Shown: positions 8,522 through 15,422, counted from the first letter of the stretch. The stretch is DNA of 27,619 bases from JAPWJZ01 sp035626855 (GCA_035626855.1 DASPMW010000167.1:1-27619), one strand, 5' to 3'. The notes: generated by a model from the sequence alone, not told the origin. Program-made: numbers and translations.

Positions 8522-9294
8522 CCCGTCCTCCGCCGCAAGGGAAGGACAGTTGCGGCAACAGGCAGGGGAACATCCCGGGTTTCATCATGCGCGGGCGCGA
8601 TGGGCTGGAACCGCGCCTCATGCCACATCACGGGCCAGCTGCCGGGCCGCCCGCCCTTGGCGCGCAAGAGCTCCACCTGCCAGGCGGGCGATCCCAGCCC
8701 CGGCAGGTCGTCGGTCGCAACGCCGGGAAGGGGCGCGATGCGCCAGCGGGTCACGCAGGCGGAGTTGCCCGCGCGGCGCAAACCGCTGCGCAGCAGGAAC
8801 CCCGTGCAGCCGCTTCCCTCCGCCGCCAGCTGCAGGCGGCGCGTGGCGGTGAGATCGGCGTCCGTAATTTCGGCGGCGACAGCCGAGACGGATTTGCAGC
8901 GGAGGATTTCCTCGAGCGCCCAGAGCGCGTCCTTGTCGCGGGGCGTCTCCACGAACAGGATGCGGGCGGGGTCGAGGCCATAGGCGCGCAAGCCCGGCGG
9001 GTAGAGACTGCGCGATTTAGAAATCCAGGCGATCATCCCTTTTTCCCCGGCGAGGCGGGCGAGCAGGGCGGAAGTAAAGCCGGCGGCGGCGGCATTTTCC
9101 TCGGGGCTGTCGCTGTAGATTTCATGCGTGGCGGCGCGGGGCAGGGAGCGGCCGGGCAGGGCGGCATCGATCACCTCCAGATCCAGGCTGACCGGATCGG
9201 CGGCTTCCGGTTTGAACCCTTCAAGTCTTTGAATTTGCTGGCGGAGCTCTTCAAAAACCTTGGATTTTTCTGTGCTTTGCGATTCCACTTTCAT
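8518..9294 (-). CDS. imuA: ImuA, RecA-like accessory protein of the SOS mutasome
   Basis: ImuA is a RecA/SulA-like protein that binds ImuB and is needed for DnaE2-dependent mutagenesis. The 258-residue product fits the family: ATHEIYSDSPEENAAAAGF, then GMIAWISKSRSLYPPGLRAYGLDPARILFVE, then a RecA-core-like DKDALWALEEIL region. The position of the RecA P-loop has no GxxGxGKT, as in other short ImuA proteins. It is the first gene of imuA-imuB-dnaE2 and lies directly behind the LexA box. Start choice is uncertain. The ATG at 9294 has AAGG touching it with no spacer. A GTG at 9288 (residue 3) would place the same AAGG at a normal spacing, and a leaderless transcript from the TTGACA at 9324-9329 is also possible. 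Confidence 0.92.
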   Translation of the reverse strand: MKVESQSTEKSKVFEELRQQIQRLEGFKPEAADPVSLDLEVIDAALPGRSLPRAATHEIYSDSPEENAAAAGFTSALLARLAGEKGMIAWISKSRSLYPPGLRAYGLDPARILFVETPRDKDALWALEEILRCKSVSAVAAEITDADLTATRRLQLAAEGSGCTGFLLRSGLRRAGNSACVTRWRIAPLPGVATDDLPGLGSPAWQVELLRAKGGRPGSWPVMWHEARFQPIAPAHDETRDVPLPVAATVLPLRRRTG

Positions 9295-9302
9295 CCTTAT
9301 AC

Positions 9303-9317
9303 GTTCTCATTTTGTTC
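9303..9317. promoter_or_regulatory. LexA operator (SOS box), GTTC-N7-GTTC
   Basis: GTTC at 9303-9306 and GTTC at 9314-9317 are separated by exactly 7 nt, the direct-repeat LexA box known from alphaproteobacteria. The site arises from a perfect 11-bp tandem repeat (GTTCTCATTTT, 9303-9313 and 9314-9324), followed by GTCA as a degraded third half-site. It lies 9 bp from the imuA ATG and 50 bp from the udgX ATG in the only gap between these divergent genes. On the minus strand it sits immediately downstream of a consensus TTGACA -35 element (9324-9329). On the plus strand it overlaps a possible TATACG -10 (9298-9303). A bound repressor could therefore block both directions. Confidence 0.9.
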
Positions 9318-9323
9318 TCATTT

Positions 9324-9329
9324 TGTCAA
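9324..9329 (-). promoter_or_regulatory. Putative -35 element of the imuA promoter
   Basis: The minus strand reads TTGACA, a perfect sigma-70-type -35 hexamer, just upstream of the LexA box. No good -10 lies at 17 nt (GAACGT). A TATAAG hexamer lies 22 nt away, which is too far for a standard promoter. Counting from the -35 puts the expected transcript start at about the imuA start codon, hence a leaderless message is possible. Confidence 0.5.
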
Positions 9330-9366
9330 CGTGAAACCGCTAACACCTTGGGGCTGTTGGCACTTC

Positions 9367-10032
9367 ATGAAACTCACCCCGCATATCGACACGCATCCGC
9401 CCGCCAAAAAAGCGCCCGCCGATTCTGCCGCGCCCTTCGTCCCCGAAAAAAGAACCTACAACGCGCTCGCGACCGCCGCCGAAGGCTGCCGCGGCTGCGA
9501 GCTTTACAAGCACGCAACACAGGTCGTTTTCGGCGAAGGGGCGACGAAAGCGTCCCTCATCCTGCTCGGCGAACAGCCGGGCGATGCGGAGGATCTGGCT
9601 GGCCATCCATTCGTGGGTCCCGCCGGACGCCTGCTCGACAAGGCGCTCGAGGAAGCGGGCATTCCACGCAAGGAAGTCTATGTGACGAATGCCGTAAAGC
9701 ATTTCCGCTTTGAAGAACGCGGCAAGCGCCGCCTGCATAAATCCCCCTCCGCCCGCCACATCAAGGCCTGCCGACCGTGGCTGGAGGCGGAGCTGGACCT
9801 CGTCCAGCCCGCCGCGCTGATCTGTCTTGGGGCAACGGCGGCGAAGGCGGTGCTGGGCAATAAATTTTCGCTGACCAAAAGCCTGGGAGAGTGGCAGGCG
9901 GGCCCGCGGAATTCAAAAGTTCTCGCAACTTTCCACCCTTCCGCCGCCTTGCGCGCGCCTGACCATGACCGCCGCGAGGAGCTGTACCGGGAGATTGTCA
10001 AAACCCTGAAACTAGCGGGATCCGTCATTTAA
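9367..10032 (+). CDS. udgX: UdgX-type uracil-DNA glycosylase (uracil-DNA cross-linking, 4Fe-4S)
   Basis: This 221-residue protein belongs to the family 4/UdgX branch of uracil-DNA glycosylases. It has motif A GEQPGD (68-73), characteristic of UdgX rather than the GEAPG of family 4, followed by EDLAGHPFVGPAGRLLD. It also carries the UdgX-specific KRRLH loop (120-124). In characterised mycobacterial UdgX the His of this loop forms a covalent bond with the abasic site after uracil removal. HPSAALRA (190-197) is motif B. Cysteines C41-x2-C44, C135 and C153 fit the 4Fe-4S ligands. The frame is open far upstream, but only ATG 9367 or GTG 9331 lies outside imuA; ATG 9367 gives the usual UdgX length. 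No strong Shine-Dalgarno is visible. It diverges from imuA across the LexA box. Confidence 0.9.
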   Translation: MKLTPHIDTHPPAKKAPADSAAPFVPEKRTYNALATAAEGCRGCELYKHATQVVFGEGATKASLILLGEQPGDAEDLAGHPFVGPAGRLLDKALEEAGIPRKEVYVTNAVKHFRFEERGKRRLHKSPSARHIKACRPWLEAELDLVQPAALICLGATAAKAVLGNKFSLTKSLGEWQAGPRNSKVLATFHPSAALRAPDHDRREELYREIVKTLKLAGSVI

Positions 10033-10107
10033 CAGAACGTGGGAACCGCTCCCGCGTCGAGCCGTTGACCTTCCGCAACTACCCAAAAACCAAATGGAGA
10101 AACACAC

Positions 10108-10671
10108 ATGAAAACCAAACTTATGACGGCGGTCTGCGCTCTTGCCCTGCTCGCCTTCGCGCCCGCTGCGAACGCAGCCGATGTGAACAGCACGACCGGC
10201 ACCTCGACCGGCGTGAACACCTCGTCCGAAACCATGCAGAACAGCGGCGTCTACACGGGCGACGGCGTCCGCGTCAACGGCGGCATTCGCACCGGCTCCA
10301 ACACCTCCGACACCACGACCACGACGGGCGTGAACTCGACGGCATCTTCGGATACCTCTTCTTCGGGCTCCACCTCGGGCTCCGGCTCGGTCGGCAGCTC
10401 GACCGGCACCTCGACCGGCGTGAACACCGCGACTGGCACGATGCAGAACAGCGGCGTCGATACGGGCAGCAACGTCCGCATCAACGGCGGCATCCGCACC
10501 GGCTCGAACAAGTCGACCACCACGACCGACACCACCGTGAACTCGGACGCGTCCAGCAACACCTCGATGGATCGCGGCGCTGATCCCGAGACCAAAGGCA
10601 AGAAAAAAGGCTGGTTCCACCGCAAGGACAAAGACAAGGACGGCGATGTTGACAACAACACGCGCGACTAA
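10108..10671 (+). CDS. Small secreted Ser/Thr/Asn/Gly-rich protein with internal duplication
   Basis: I do not recognise a family. The 187-residue product has a clear Sec signal peptide (MKTKLMTAVCALALLAFAPAA, cleavage expected after ANA at residue 23). The mature part is almost all Thr, Ser, Gly, Asn and Val. It contains two copies of a unit of about 55 residues (30-85 and 99-152) sharing TGTSTGVNT, TMQNSGV and NGGIRTGSN blocks. The C-terminus changes abruptly to a basic patch (KGKKKGWFHRK, 163-173) followed by DKDKDGDVD (174-182), which matches the DxDxDG calcium-binding loop. A GGAG ribosome site lies 9 nt before the ATG, and a strong terminator follows 24 bp after the stop. A periplasmic or surface role is likely from the signal peptide, but the function is unknown. 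Confidence 0.82.
   Translation: MKTKLMTAVCALALLAFAPAANAADVNSTTGTSTGVNTSSETMQNSGVYTGDGVRVNGGIRTGSNTSDTTTTTGVNSTASSDTSSSGSTSGSGSVGSSTGTSTGVNTATGTMQNSGVDTGSNVRINGGIRTGSNKSTTTTDTTVNSDASSNTSMDRGADPETKGKKKGWFHRKDKDKDGDVDNNTRD
10195..10563 (+). repeat. Intragenic duplication, two units of ~55 codons
   Basis: Units at about 10195-10362 and 10402-10563 (offset 207 bp) encode nearly the same peptide series: TGTSTGVNT, TMQNSGV, VR(V/I)NGGIRTGSN and a Thr run. Divergence is mostly at Tyr/Asp, Asp-Gly/Ser-Asn and the ends, so the duplication is old but constrained. Confidence 0.85.
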
Positions 10672-10689
10672 TCTTTGACAGACGTCATG

Positions 10690-10720
10690 AAAAAGGGAGC
10701 CGGCGACGGCTCCCTTTTTT
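10690..10720. terminator. Bidirectional rho-independent terminator with GCGA tetraloop
   Basis: A perfect 8-bp stem (GGGAGCCG at 10695-10702, CGGCTCCC at 10707-10714) encloses GCGA, a GNRA-type tetraloop. It is flanked by A5 on the left and T6 on the right. It terminates the secreted-protein gene on the plus strand, and the A-run gives the U-tract for the HD-hydrolase gene that ends at 10719 on the minus strand. Confidence 0.92.
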
Positions 10721-11249
10721 ATTCCAAGAGGCTCCCGATCTCCCCGTTCAGCAGCCGAACGAGCTTCGGCTGCAGCGGCCCGAGCTTGTCGAGCCCTTCC
10801 GCGACCGCGAGCACTTCGCGCAGATAGACGACGTGGAAGCCCGGGTCGTTCTCCCTGATATCGGCATTGTTGTCCCAGAGGTCGCAGGCCTTGATGCGCT
10901 GGACCTCGGCGGGGGCGGCGTGCAATTGCGCGGCATATTTCGCCATGCGCTCCTGGCGCTTGCCGGCCTCGAAATCGATACTGAGCGCCTCGACATAGCC
11001 GGTCACGGTATCCCCGAAACGCGCGCGCAATTCATCCGCCGTGCAGTCGGTATCCTCGATCACGTCATGCAGCACGGCCGCCTGCAGCATTTCGTCCGTC
11101 ACGGGAAAATAAACCTCGAGGCTTTCCAGCTTCTGCGCGACGCGCATCAGATGGGTCAGGTAGGGATCGCCCGAATATTTGCGCACCTGTTTTGCATGCT
11201 TCATCGCGGCGAAGCCGGTTGCGTCCATCAATGCGTATCTGCGTCCCAT
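10719..11249 (-). CDS. Stand-alone HD-domain (p)ppGpp hydrolase-like protein (Mesh1/SAH-like)
   Basis: The 176-residue product consists of only the HD hydrolase domain found at the N-terminus of RelA/SpoT proteins, with no synthetase, TGS or ACT region. Metal and catalytic residues are in place: H33 in PYLTH, H61-D62 and E65-D66 in VLHDVIEDT, D123 and N127 in KACDLWDNN (the KxxDxxxN signature). Spacing is nearly identical to that known for metazoan Mesh1. It probably removes the 3' pyrophosphate of (p)ppGpp, or of another 3'-phosphorylated nucleotide such as NADPH as reported for Mesh1; the substrate is inferred. I chose the ATG at 11249 because AGGAG lies 5 nt upstream; an upstream TTG at 11279 is less likely. 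It diverges from the isochorismatase-like gene across 62 bp. Confidence 0.85.
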   Translation of the reverse strand: MGRRYALMDATGFAAMKHAKQVRKYSGDPYLTHLMRVAQKLESLEVYFPVTDEMLQAAVLHDVIEDTDCTADELRARFGDTVTGYVEALSIDFEAGKRQERMAKYAAQLHAAPAEVQRIKACDLWDNNADIRENDPGFHVVYLREVLAVAEGLDKLGPLQPKLVRLLNGEIGSLLE

Positions 11250-11254
11250 GCCGT

Positions 11255-11259
11255 CTCCT
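11255..11259 (-). promoter_or_regulatory. Shine-Dalgarno AGGAG deciding the HD-hydrolase start
   Basis: On the minus strand AGGAG is followed after 5 nt by ATG at 11249. The alternative in-frame TTG at 11279 has no such site, so the shorter 176-residue protein is preferred. Confidence 0.7.
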
Positions 11260-11311
11260 GAACCGCTTTCTTTCTTCAAGTGTTAGCACAAATTATGACC
11301 GGAAACCGCCC

Positions 11312-11938
11312 ATGAAAACAAATGACGAACTGAAATTCGGCCTGCCTGGTCCCGGTGCCGTGCATCTTTGCATCGACATGCAGCGCATCTTTGCGGAGGA
11401 AACGCCGTGGCATACCCCATGGATGCGCCGCATTCTGCCGCAGGTCTGCGAGATCGCGTCACGCCATGCCGAGCGGACGATTTTCACGCGCTTCGTTCCG
11501 GTCCAGAAGCCGGGGGACGCGGAGGGCAACTGGAAAAGATATTACGAGCGCTGGGAAGAAATGACGCTCGAAAAACTCGATCCCGGCTATGTCGAGCTGA
11601 TCGAGGAATTGCGGCTGTTCACCCCGCCCGCGCAGGTGCTCGACAAAAAGGTTTACAGCCCCTGGGTCGGCACCGGATTGCATGCGCAGCTGCAGGAACG
11701 CCAGGTGGATACGCTCGTCGTGACCGGCGGGGAGACGGAAGTCTGCGTCATAGCGGCGGTCGCGGGAGCGGTCGATCTTGGCTACCGCGTGATCCTCGTC
11801 ACCGACGCGTTGTGCAGCTCGTCCGACGAAACCCACGACGCGATGCTGGAAATTTACGCCAACCGCTTCAGCATGCAGATCGAAACCGTGACGACGGAGG
11901 CGATTTTGCGCGCCTGGGATCAGCCTTCGAGGAAGTGA
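11312..11938 (+). CDS. Isochorismatase-like cysteine hydrolase
   Basis: The 208-residue product belongs to the isochorismatase-like fold, whose members hydrolyse amides, vinyl ethers or N-carbamoyl groups in the cytoplasm. The catalytic triad is visible: D22 (HLCIDMQR), K112 (LDKKVYSPW) and C145 (TGGETEVCVIAA, in the conserved position before the AAxxAxDLGY helix). The family contains nicotinamidases, isochorismatases and many unassigned enzymes, and nothing nearby identifies the substrate. Start ATG 11312 is preceded by GGAAA; longer frames upstream would run into the divergent HD gene. The 3' end overlaps the convergent AI-2E-family gene by 19 bp. Confidence 0.88.
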   Translation: MKTNDELKFGLPGPGAVHLCIDMQRIFAEETPWHTPWMRRILPQVCEIASRHAERTIFTRFVPVQKPGDAEGNWKRYYERWEEMTLEKLDPGYVELIEELRLFTPPAQVLDKKVYSPWVGTGLHAQLQERQVDTLVVTGGETEVCVIAAVAGAVDLGYRVILVTDALCSSSDETHDAMLEIYANRFSMQIETVTTEAILRAWDQPSRK

Positions 11939-13023
11939 CCGACCGGCTTCAGCGGCCCGACGCGGTCGCAGACGATTTTCGTGATCGCCAGCATCGGCAC
12001 CGCCATCACTGCGCCGGCAAAGCCCCACATCCAGTACCAGAAAATCAGCGACAGGATGACGAGCACGGGATTGAGCGTGAGCCGGCGCGCGAGCAGCAGC
12101 GGCGTGATGAAGGAGCTTTCCATGACATGGATGCCCATATAGGTGAGCGCCGGCATCGCCGCCTGCCAGACGCCGTCGATTTCCATGAAACCGACCAGCG
12201 AGAGTGTCGCCATGCCAACCATGACGCCGACGACGGGCAGGTAGTTGAGCGTGAACGCCATCGCGCCCCAGAGGATCGGGTCTTTCAATCCAAAGGCCCA
12301 CATGGCAAGTCCGGTCGCAACGCCCACGCAGGCGTTCATGAAGGTAATGGTCGTGAGGTAGAGGGAAATATCCGCCTCGATCTGGTTGGAAATATCGACG
12401 ATCTGCCGCTTGTTGCGGAAGGTGGGCAGCATCTCGACGAATTTGCGCAGGAAAGTGTCGCCAGCCGCAAGGAGGAAGAAGAGGATCAGCAGCATGGTGC
12501 CCGTCGTCGCGAGCGCAGCCTGCGTATGACTGAAAAATTTATCGCTCAGGCTGGATCCCTCGATCGACACGGCCATGACCTTTGGGGCTGCGACCGGCGC
12601 GGCGAAGTCCTCCGCCTGTTTCAGGATATCCTGCGTCTGCTCGACCGGCTTGCTGAGGAACCGCAGCTTCGATTTCAGTTGCGGCAGGCTGTCGGGGATT
12701 TGCGACGCCCATTCGCTGGCCGGCATGGCGAGGAGGGAGATCACGCCCGCCGACGCGGCCATGAGCATAAGAACAACAAGGGCGGAGGCCAGCTTGCGCG
12801 GCACATGCAGGCGCTCGACCAGCCGCAAGGGCCGCACGAGGACGAATTTCAGGCCTATGGCGACAAACAGCGGCACGAAAATCGGCGCGCCGAGCCGCAG
12901 AACGATGAGGCAGAGGATGATGAAGATGCCGCCCAGGAAAACAGTCTTGGCGTCCGGCGGCGATGTAATCTCCGGCGTCTCCCCCGGCAATTCCTCGCGC
13001 GCATCGTTCAGGTCTATGGCCAC
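11920..13023 (-). CDS. AI-2E transporter family (PerM/TqsA-like) membrane protein
   Basis: The 367-residue protein has the pattern of the AI-2E exporter superfamily. A short polar N-terminus precedes a first pair of hydrophobic helices (TVFLGGIFIILCLIVL; GAPIFVPLFVAIGLKFVL). Then come a further helix, a long soluble loop (residues about 110-185) and a C-terminal block of five or so helices containing the family-typical LNYLPVVGVMVGMA and FITPLLLARRLTLNPV segments. The family includes AI-2 exporters, Na+/H+ antiporters and unassigned permeases, so the substrate is unknown. The start is GTG at 13023 with AAAGGG about 8 nt upstream; no ATG is available early in the frame. Its 3' end overlaps the end of the isochorismatase-like gene convergently. 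Confidence 0.88.
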   Translation of the reverse strand: MAIDLNDAREELPGETPEITSPPDAKTVFLGGIFIILCLIVLRLGAPIFVPLFVAIGLKFVLVRPLRLVERLHVPRKLASALVVLMLMAASAGVISLLAMPASEWASQIPDSLPQLKSKLRFLSKPVEQTQDILKQAEDFAAPVAAPKVMAVSIEGSSLSDKFFSHTQAALATTGTMLLILFFLLAAGDTFLRKFVEMLPTFRNKRQIVDISNQIEADISLYLTTITFMNACVGVATGLAMWAFGLKDPILWGAMAFTLNYLPVVGVMVGMATLSLVGFMEIDGVWQAAMPALTYMGIHVMESSFITPLLLARRLTLNPVLVILSLIFWYWMWGFAGAVMAVPMLAITKIVCDRVGPLKPVGHFLEG

Positions 13024-13148
13024 GGATTCGCCCTTTCAATACAGCGCTCTAACGCAAGCGGGGTGATTCCTGTTCCGGCCGAGCCGGAACCGGCCTTCGT
13101 CTCGCGATTTAGCCTCGCGGCAGCATTTTCCACAAACGGAGTATCCCC

Positions 13149-13943
13149 ATGAAAAACTTCACCAAACCCTTCGCCGTCGTGACCGGCGCCTCGAGCGGTA
13201 TCGGACTCGAGCTCGCCCGCCAGTTCGTCCAGAATGGTTTCCATGTATTGGGAGCGGCGGAGGATGCCGGCATCTACAACCTCGCCAGTCAGCTCAGCAA
13301 CACGGCGGATGTGGAGGCGATCCAGGTCGACCTGCGCAAGACGGAAGGCATCCACGAACTCGTCGCGCGCATCCAGGCGGCGGGCGCGCCAGTCGAGGCG
13401 ATTGCGATCAACGCCGGCGTCGGGCTCGGCGGCGCTTTCGTCGAAACCGACTTGCAAAAAGAGCTCGACATGATCGCGCTCAACGTCACGAGCTCGGTGC
13501 ATCTGGCGAAGCATATCGCACGCGATATGGCGGCGCGCGGCAAGGGGCGCATCCTGTTCACCTCGTCTGTGGCAGCCGTCATGCCCGCACCCTTCGAGGC
13601 CGTGTATGGCGCGACCAAGGCCTTCCTGCTGTCATTCTCGGACGCGCTCCGCAACGAGCTGAAGGACAGCGGCGTGACAGTTACGGCGCTGATGCCGGGG
13701 CAGACCGAAACGAACTTCTTCCGCCGGGCCGAGATGATGGACACCAAGGTCGGCACCGAAGAGAAAGACGATCCCGCCGATGTCGCGCGCCGCGGCTATG
13801 AGGCGCTCATGAACGGCGAGGCGCATATCGTCGGCGGGTCCTTCAAGACCTGGGCAATGGGTCACCTTTCCGAGCTGCTGCCGGAATCCGTAAAGGCGGA
13901 AATGCACCGTCACCTGTCAGAACCAGGCTCCGCGAACAAGTAA
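13149..13943 (+). CDS. Short-chain dehydrogenase/reductase (classical SDR)
   Basis: The 264-residue enzyme has the classical SDR layout. TGASSGIG (12-19) is the dinucleotide-binding loop, INAG (87-90) the structural NAG motif, SSV (139-141) supplies the catalytic Ser, and YGATK (153-157) supplies Tyr and Lys. It is closest in style to SDRs of the DltE/YqjQ-like group (KGRILFTSSVAAVMPAPFEAVYGATKAFL). It reduces or oxidises an alcohol/carbonyl with NAD(P)(H); the substrate is not predictable. After the active site there is a PGQTETNFF segment typical of the mobile substrate loop. Start ATG 13149 has GGAG 7 nt upstream. It is a single gene flanked by a divergent membrane-protein gene and a hairpin. 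Confidence 0.92.
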   Translation: MKNFTKPFAVVTGASSGIGLELARQFVQNGFHVLGAAEDAGIYNLASQLSNTADVEAIQVDLRKTEGIHELVARIQAAGAPVEAIAINAGVGLGGAFVETDLQKELDMIALNVTSSVHLAKHIARDMAARGKGRILFTSSVAAVMPAPFEAVYGATKAFLLSFSDALRNELKDSGVTVTALMPGQTETNFFRRAEMMDTKVGTEEKDDPADVARRGYEALMNGEAHIVGGSFKTWAMGHLSELLPESVKAEMHRHLSEPGSANK

Positions 13944-13968
13944 CGCCAGAGGCTGCCCACTCCTGCAC

Positions 13969-14002
13969 AAAACCGTCCAGGAGACTCCGCCGGGGCGGTT
14001 TT
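13969..14002 (+). terminator. Likely terminator hairpin after the SDR gene
   Basis: AAAACCGTCC (13969-13978) pairs with GGGCGGTTTT (13993-14002) through ten pairs including one G-U, with a 14-nt loop, 26 bp after the SDR stop. The U-run is inside the stem rather than after it, so efficiency is uncertain. Confidence 0.6.
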
Positions 14003-14103
14003 AGCCTTGATCTGCAAGCCATTAAGGAAAAGGAAGCGCGCCACCCGATGCAGCCCGCTTGCCCCGGCCCTGTCAGGTGCTAGCTTATATGGCACGGTTG
14101 GAA

Positions 14104-14109
14104 TATAAT
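14104..14109 (+). promoter_or_regulatory. Candidate -10 element for the desaturase gene
   Basis: TATAAT stands 54 bp before the desaturase ATG within a locally A/T-rich patch (14101-14120). No convincing -35 is visible at the proper distance, so the call rests on the hexamer alone. Nothing else recognisable lies in the 220-bp gap 13944-14163 apart from the upstream hairpin. Confidence 0.35.
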
Positions 14110-14163
14110 TAAGTAAGCAAGCCGTCAGTTAGCGGCCGGGGCCGGGCAAGTTTCAGGGGCATA

Positions 14164-15252
14164 ATGGATCATTCTTATCGCGCGGAAGAGACGTCTCTCC
14201 ACAATACGGAAGAGGGCGCCGCAGCAGCCCCGCAACCCGACTACAAACGCATGGTCGCCCATTGCAACGCCTATAAGGGCAGCCAGCTCGGCAGCGCCAT
14301 CTGGCAGCTCATCAACACCAGCGTCTGTTTCTTCGGCTCCCTTGCCGCGATGTTCGTGGCCGAGCGTTACGGTTATTACTGGCTTGCGGCGCTGATCATG
14401 GTGCCGGCGGCGGGCCTGCTGATCCGCATGTTCATCATCCAGCACGACTGCGGCCATGGCTCGTTCTTCGCGAACAAGCTTGCGAACGACATCACCGGGC
14501 GCATCATCAGCGTTTTCACCTTCACCCCTTATGACCTGTGGAAGCGCGTGCACAACATGCACCATGCAGGTTCGGGCAACCTGGACCGCCGCGGCTCCGG
14601 CAGCGTCGATACCCTGACGGTCGAGGAATACAAGGCGCTGACCCCCTTCAAGAAATTCTCCTACCGCGTTTACCGCCATCCGCTGACGCTGCTGGTCTTC
14701 GGTCCGCCCGTTTATGTGCTGATCTTCCAGCGCTTCCCGCCTGCGCAGAAATTCATGTTCATCGAGAAATACCATTCCGTCCCGCGCGAGCAGTGCTGGA
14801 AGAGCGTGATGTCGCTCAACCTCGCCATTCTTGCGGTCTATGCGGTCGCGGGCGCGCTGCTGGGCTGGGGCGAAGTCGCGGTGCTTTACCTCGGCACGCT
14901 GATCCTTGCCTTCTGGGCGGGGCAGTGGCTGTTTTTCGTCCAGCACCAGTTCGAGGACGGGCACTGGAAAGACGGCCATAGCTGGAGCTATGCGCAGGCG
15001 GCGGTCGAGGGCAGCTCCTATTACGCGCTGCCGAAGATCCTGCAGTGGTTCACCGGCAATATCGGTTTTCACCACATCCACCACCTGAACGCCTCCATCC
15101 CGAACTACAGGCTGGAGGAATGCCACCACGCCAGCGAAGACTTTACGAAAGTCCCCAAGCTGACCCTGAAAGAAAGCCTTAAATGCGCGACGCTTGCGCT
15201 TTGGGACGAGCAAAAGGGCAAAATGGTGCGCTTCAAGGACGTTAAAGCCTGA
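14164..15252 (+). CDS. Membrane fatty acid desaturase (acyl-lipid type, three His boxes)
   Basis: The 362-residue integral membrane di-iron enzyme introduces a double bond into membrane fatty acyl chains. All three histidine boxes are present: HDCGH (94-98), HNMHH (130-134) and HHIHH (303-307), which together bind the two irons. Hydrophobic segments flank the boxes (SVCFFGSLAAMFV, YWLAALIMVPAAGLLI, plus two pairs around residues 170-270). The box spacing and the QHQFEDGHW segment resemble DesA/delta-12-type acyl-lipid desaturases, but regioselectivity cannot be read from sequence. The N-terminal 25 residues are polar. A role in membrane fluidity or cold adaptation is the usual one. It is monocistronic, followed by a 199-bp gap before tpsB. 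Confidence 0.92.
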   Translation: MDHSYRAEETSLHNTEEGAAAAPQPDYKRMVAHCNAYKGSQLGSAIWQLINTSVCFFGSLAAMFVAERYGYYWLAALIMVPAAGLLIRMFIIQHDCGHGSFFANKLANDITGRIISVFTFTPYDLWKRVHNMHHAGSGNLDRRGSGSVDTLTVEEYKALTPFKKFSYRVYRHPLTLLVFGPPVYVLIFQRFPPAQKFMFIEKYHSVPREQCWKSVMSLNLAILAVYAVAGALLGWGEVAVLYLGTLILAFWAGQWLFFVQHQFEDGHWKDGHSWSYAQAAVEGSSYYALPKILQWFTGNIGFHHIHHLNASIPNYRLEECHHASEDFTKVPKLTLKESLKCATLALWDEQKGKMVRFKDVKA

Positions 15253-15314
15253 GCCTGGTTTAAGCGCGCGGGATGAACCCCTGAAATCCAAAAACTTTCT
15301 GCTCTCATTGCTCT

Positions 15315-15334
15315 TGCCATAACATCATTTGGCA
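15315..15334. promoter_or_regulatory. Inverted repeat TGCCA-N10-TGGCA upstream of the TPS operon
   Basis: A 5-bp perfect dyad with an A/T-rich 10-nt spacer lies 118 bp before the tpsB ATG and 62 bp after the desaturase stop. Its geometry suits a helix-turn-helix operator. No regulator is identified, and a 5-bp dyad can arise by chance. Confidence 0.35.
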
Positions 15335-15402
15335 TGGACAGGCGGCGGGGATTCGTATATCTATGGTGCGGGGCAAAACTCAGCCAAACACTTGCGAACA
15401 GC

Positions 15403-15422
15403 GGACTCCCGAAAGGAGTTCC
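15403..15422 (+). other. Hairpin in the tpsB leader
   Basis: ACTCC-CGAAA-GGAGT (15405-15419) forms a 5-bp stem extended by G-G/C-C around one bulged T. It ends 29 nt before the tpsB ATG, so in the mRNA it could affect translation or RNA stability. It exposes no ribosome site itself; the AGGG at 15445-15448 is free. Confidence 0.4.

Noticed and set aside
8587..9366. N-terminal extension of the udgX reading frame
   Set aside because: The open frame reaches back through imuA, but it overlaps a well-supported gene antisense. The glycosylase similarity begins only after ATG 9367.
10033..10060. Terminator hairpin GGGA-ACCGC-TCCC after udgX
   Set aside because: The stem is only 4-5 bp with no U-run, too weak to report as a feature.
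11250..11311. Promoters in the 62-bp gap between the HD hydrolase and isochorismatase-like genes
   Set aside because: A divergent promoter must lie here or just inside the genes, but I found only an AATTATGA-like patch and no pair of hexamers that I could defend.
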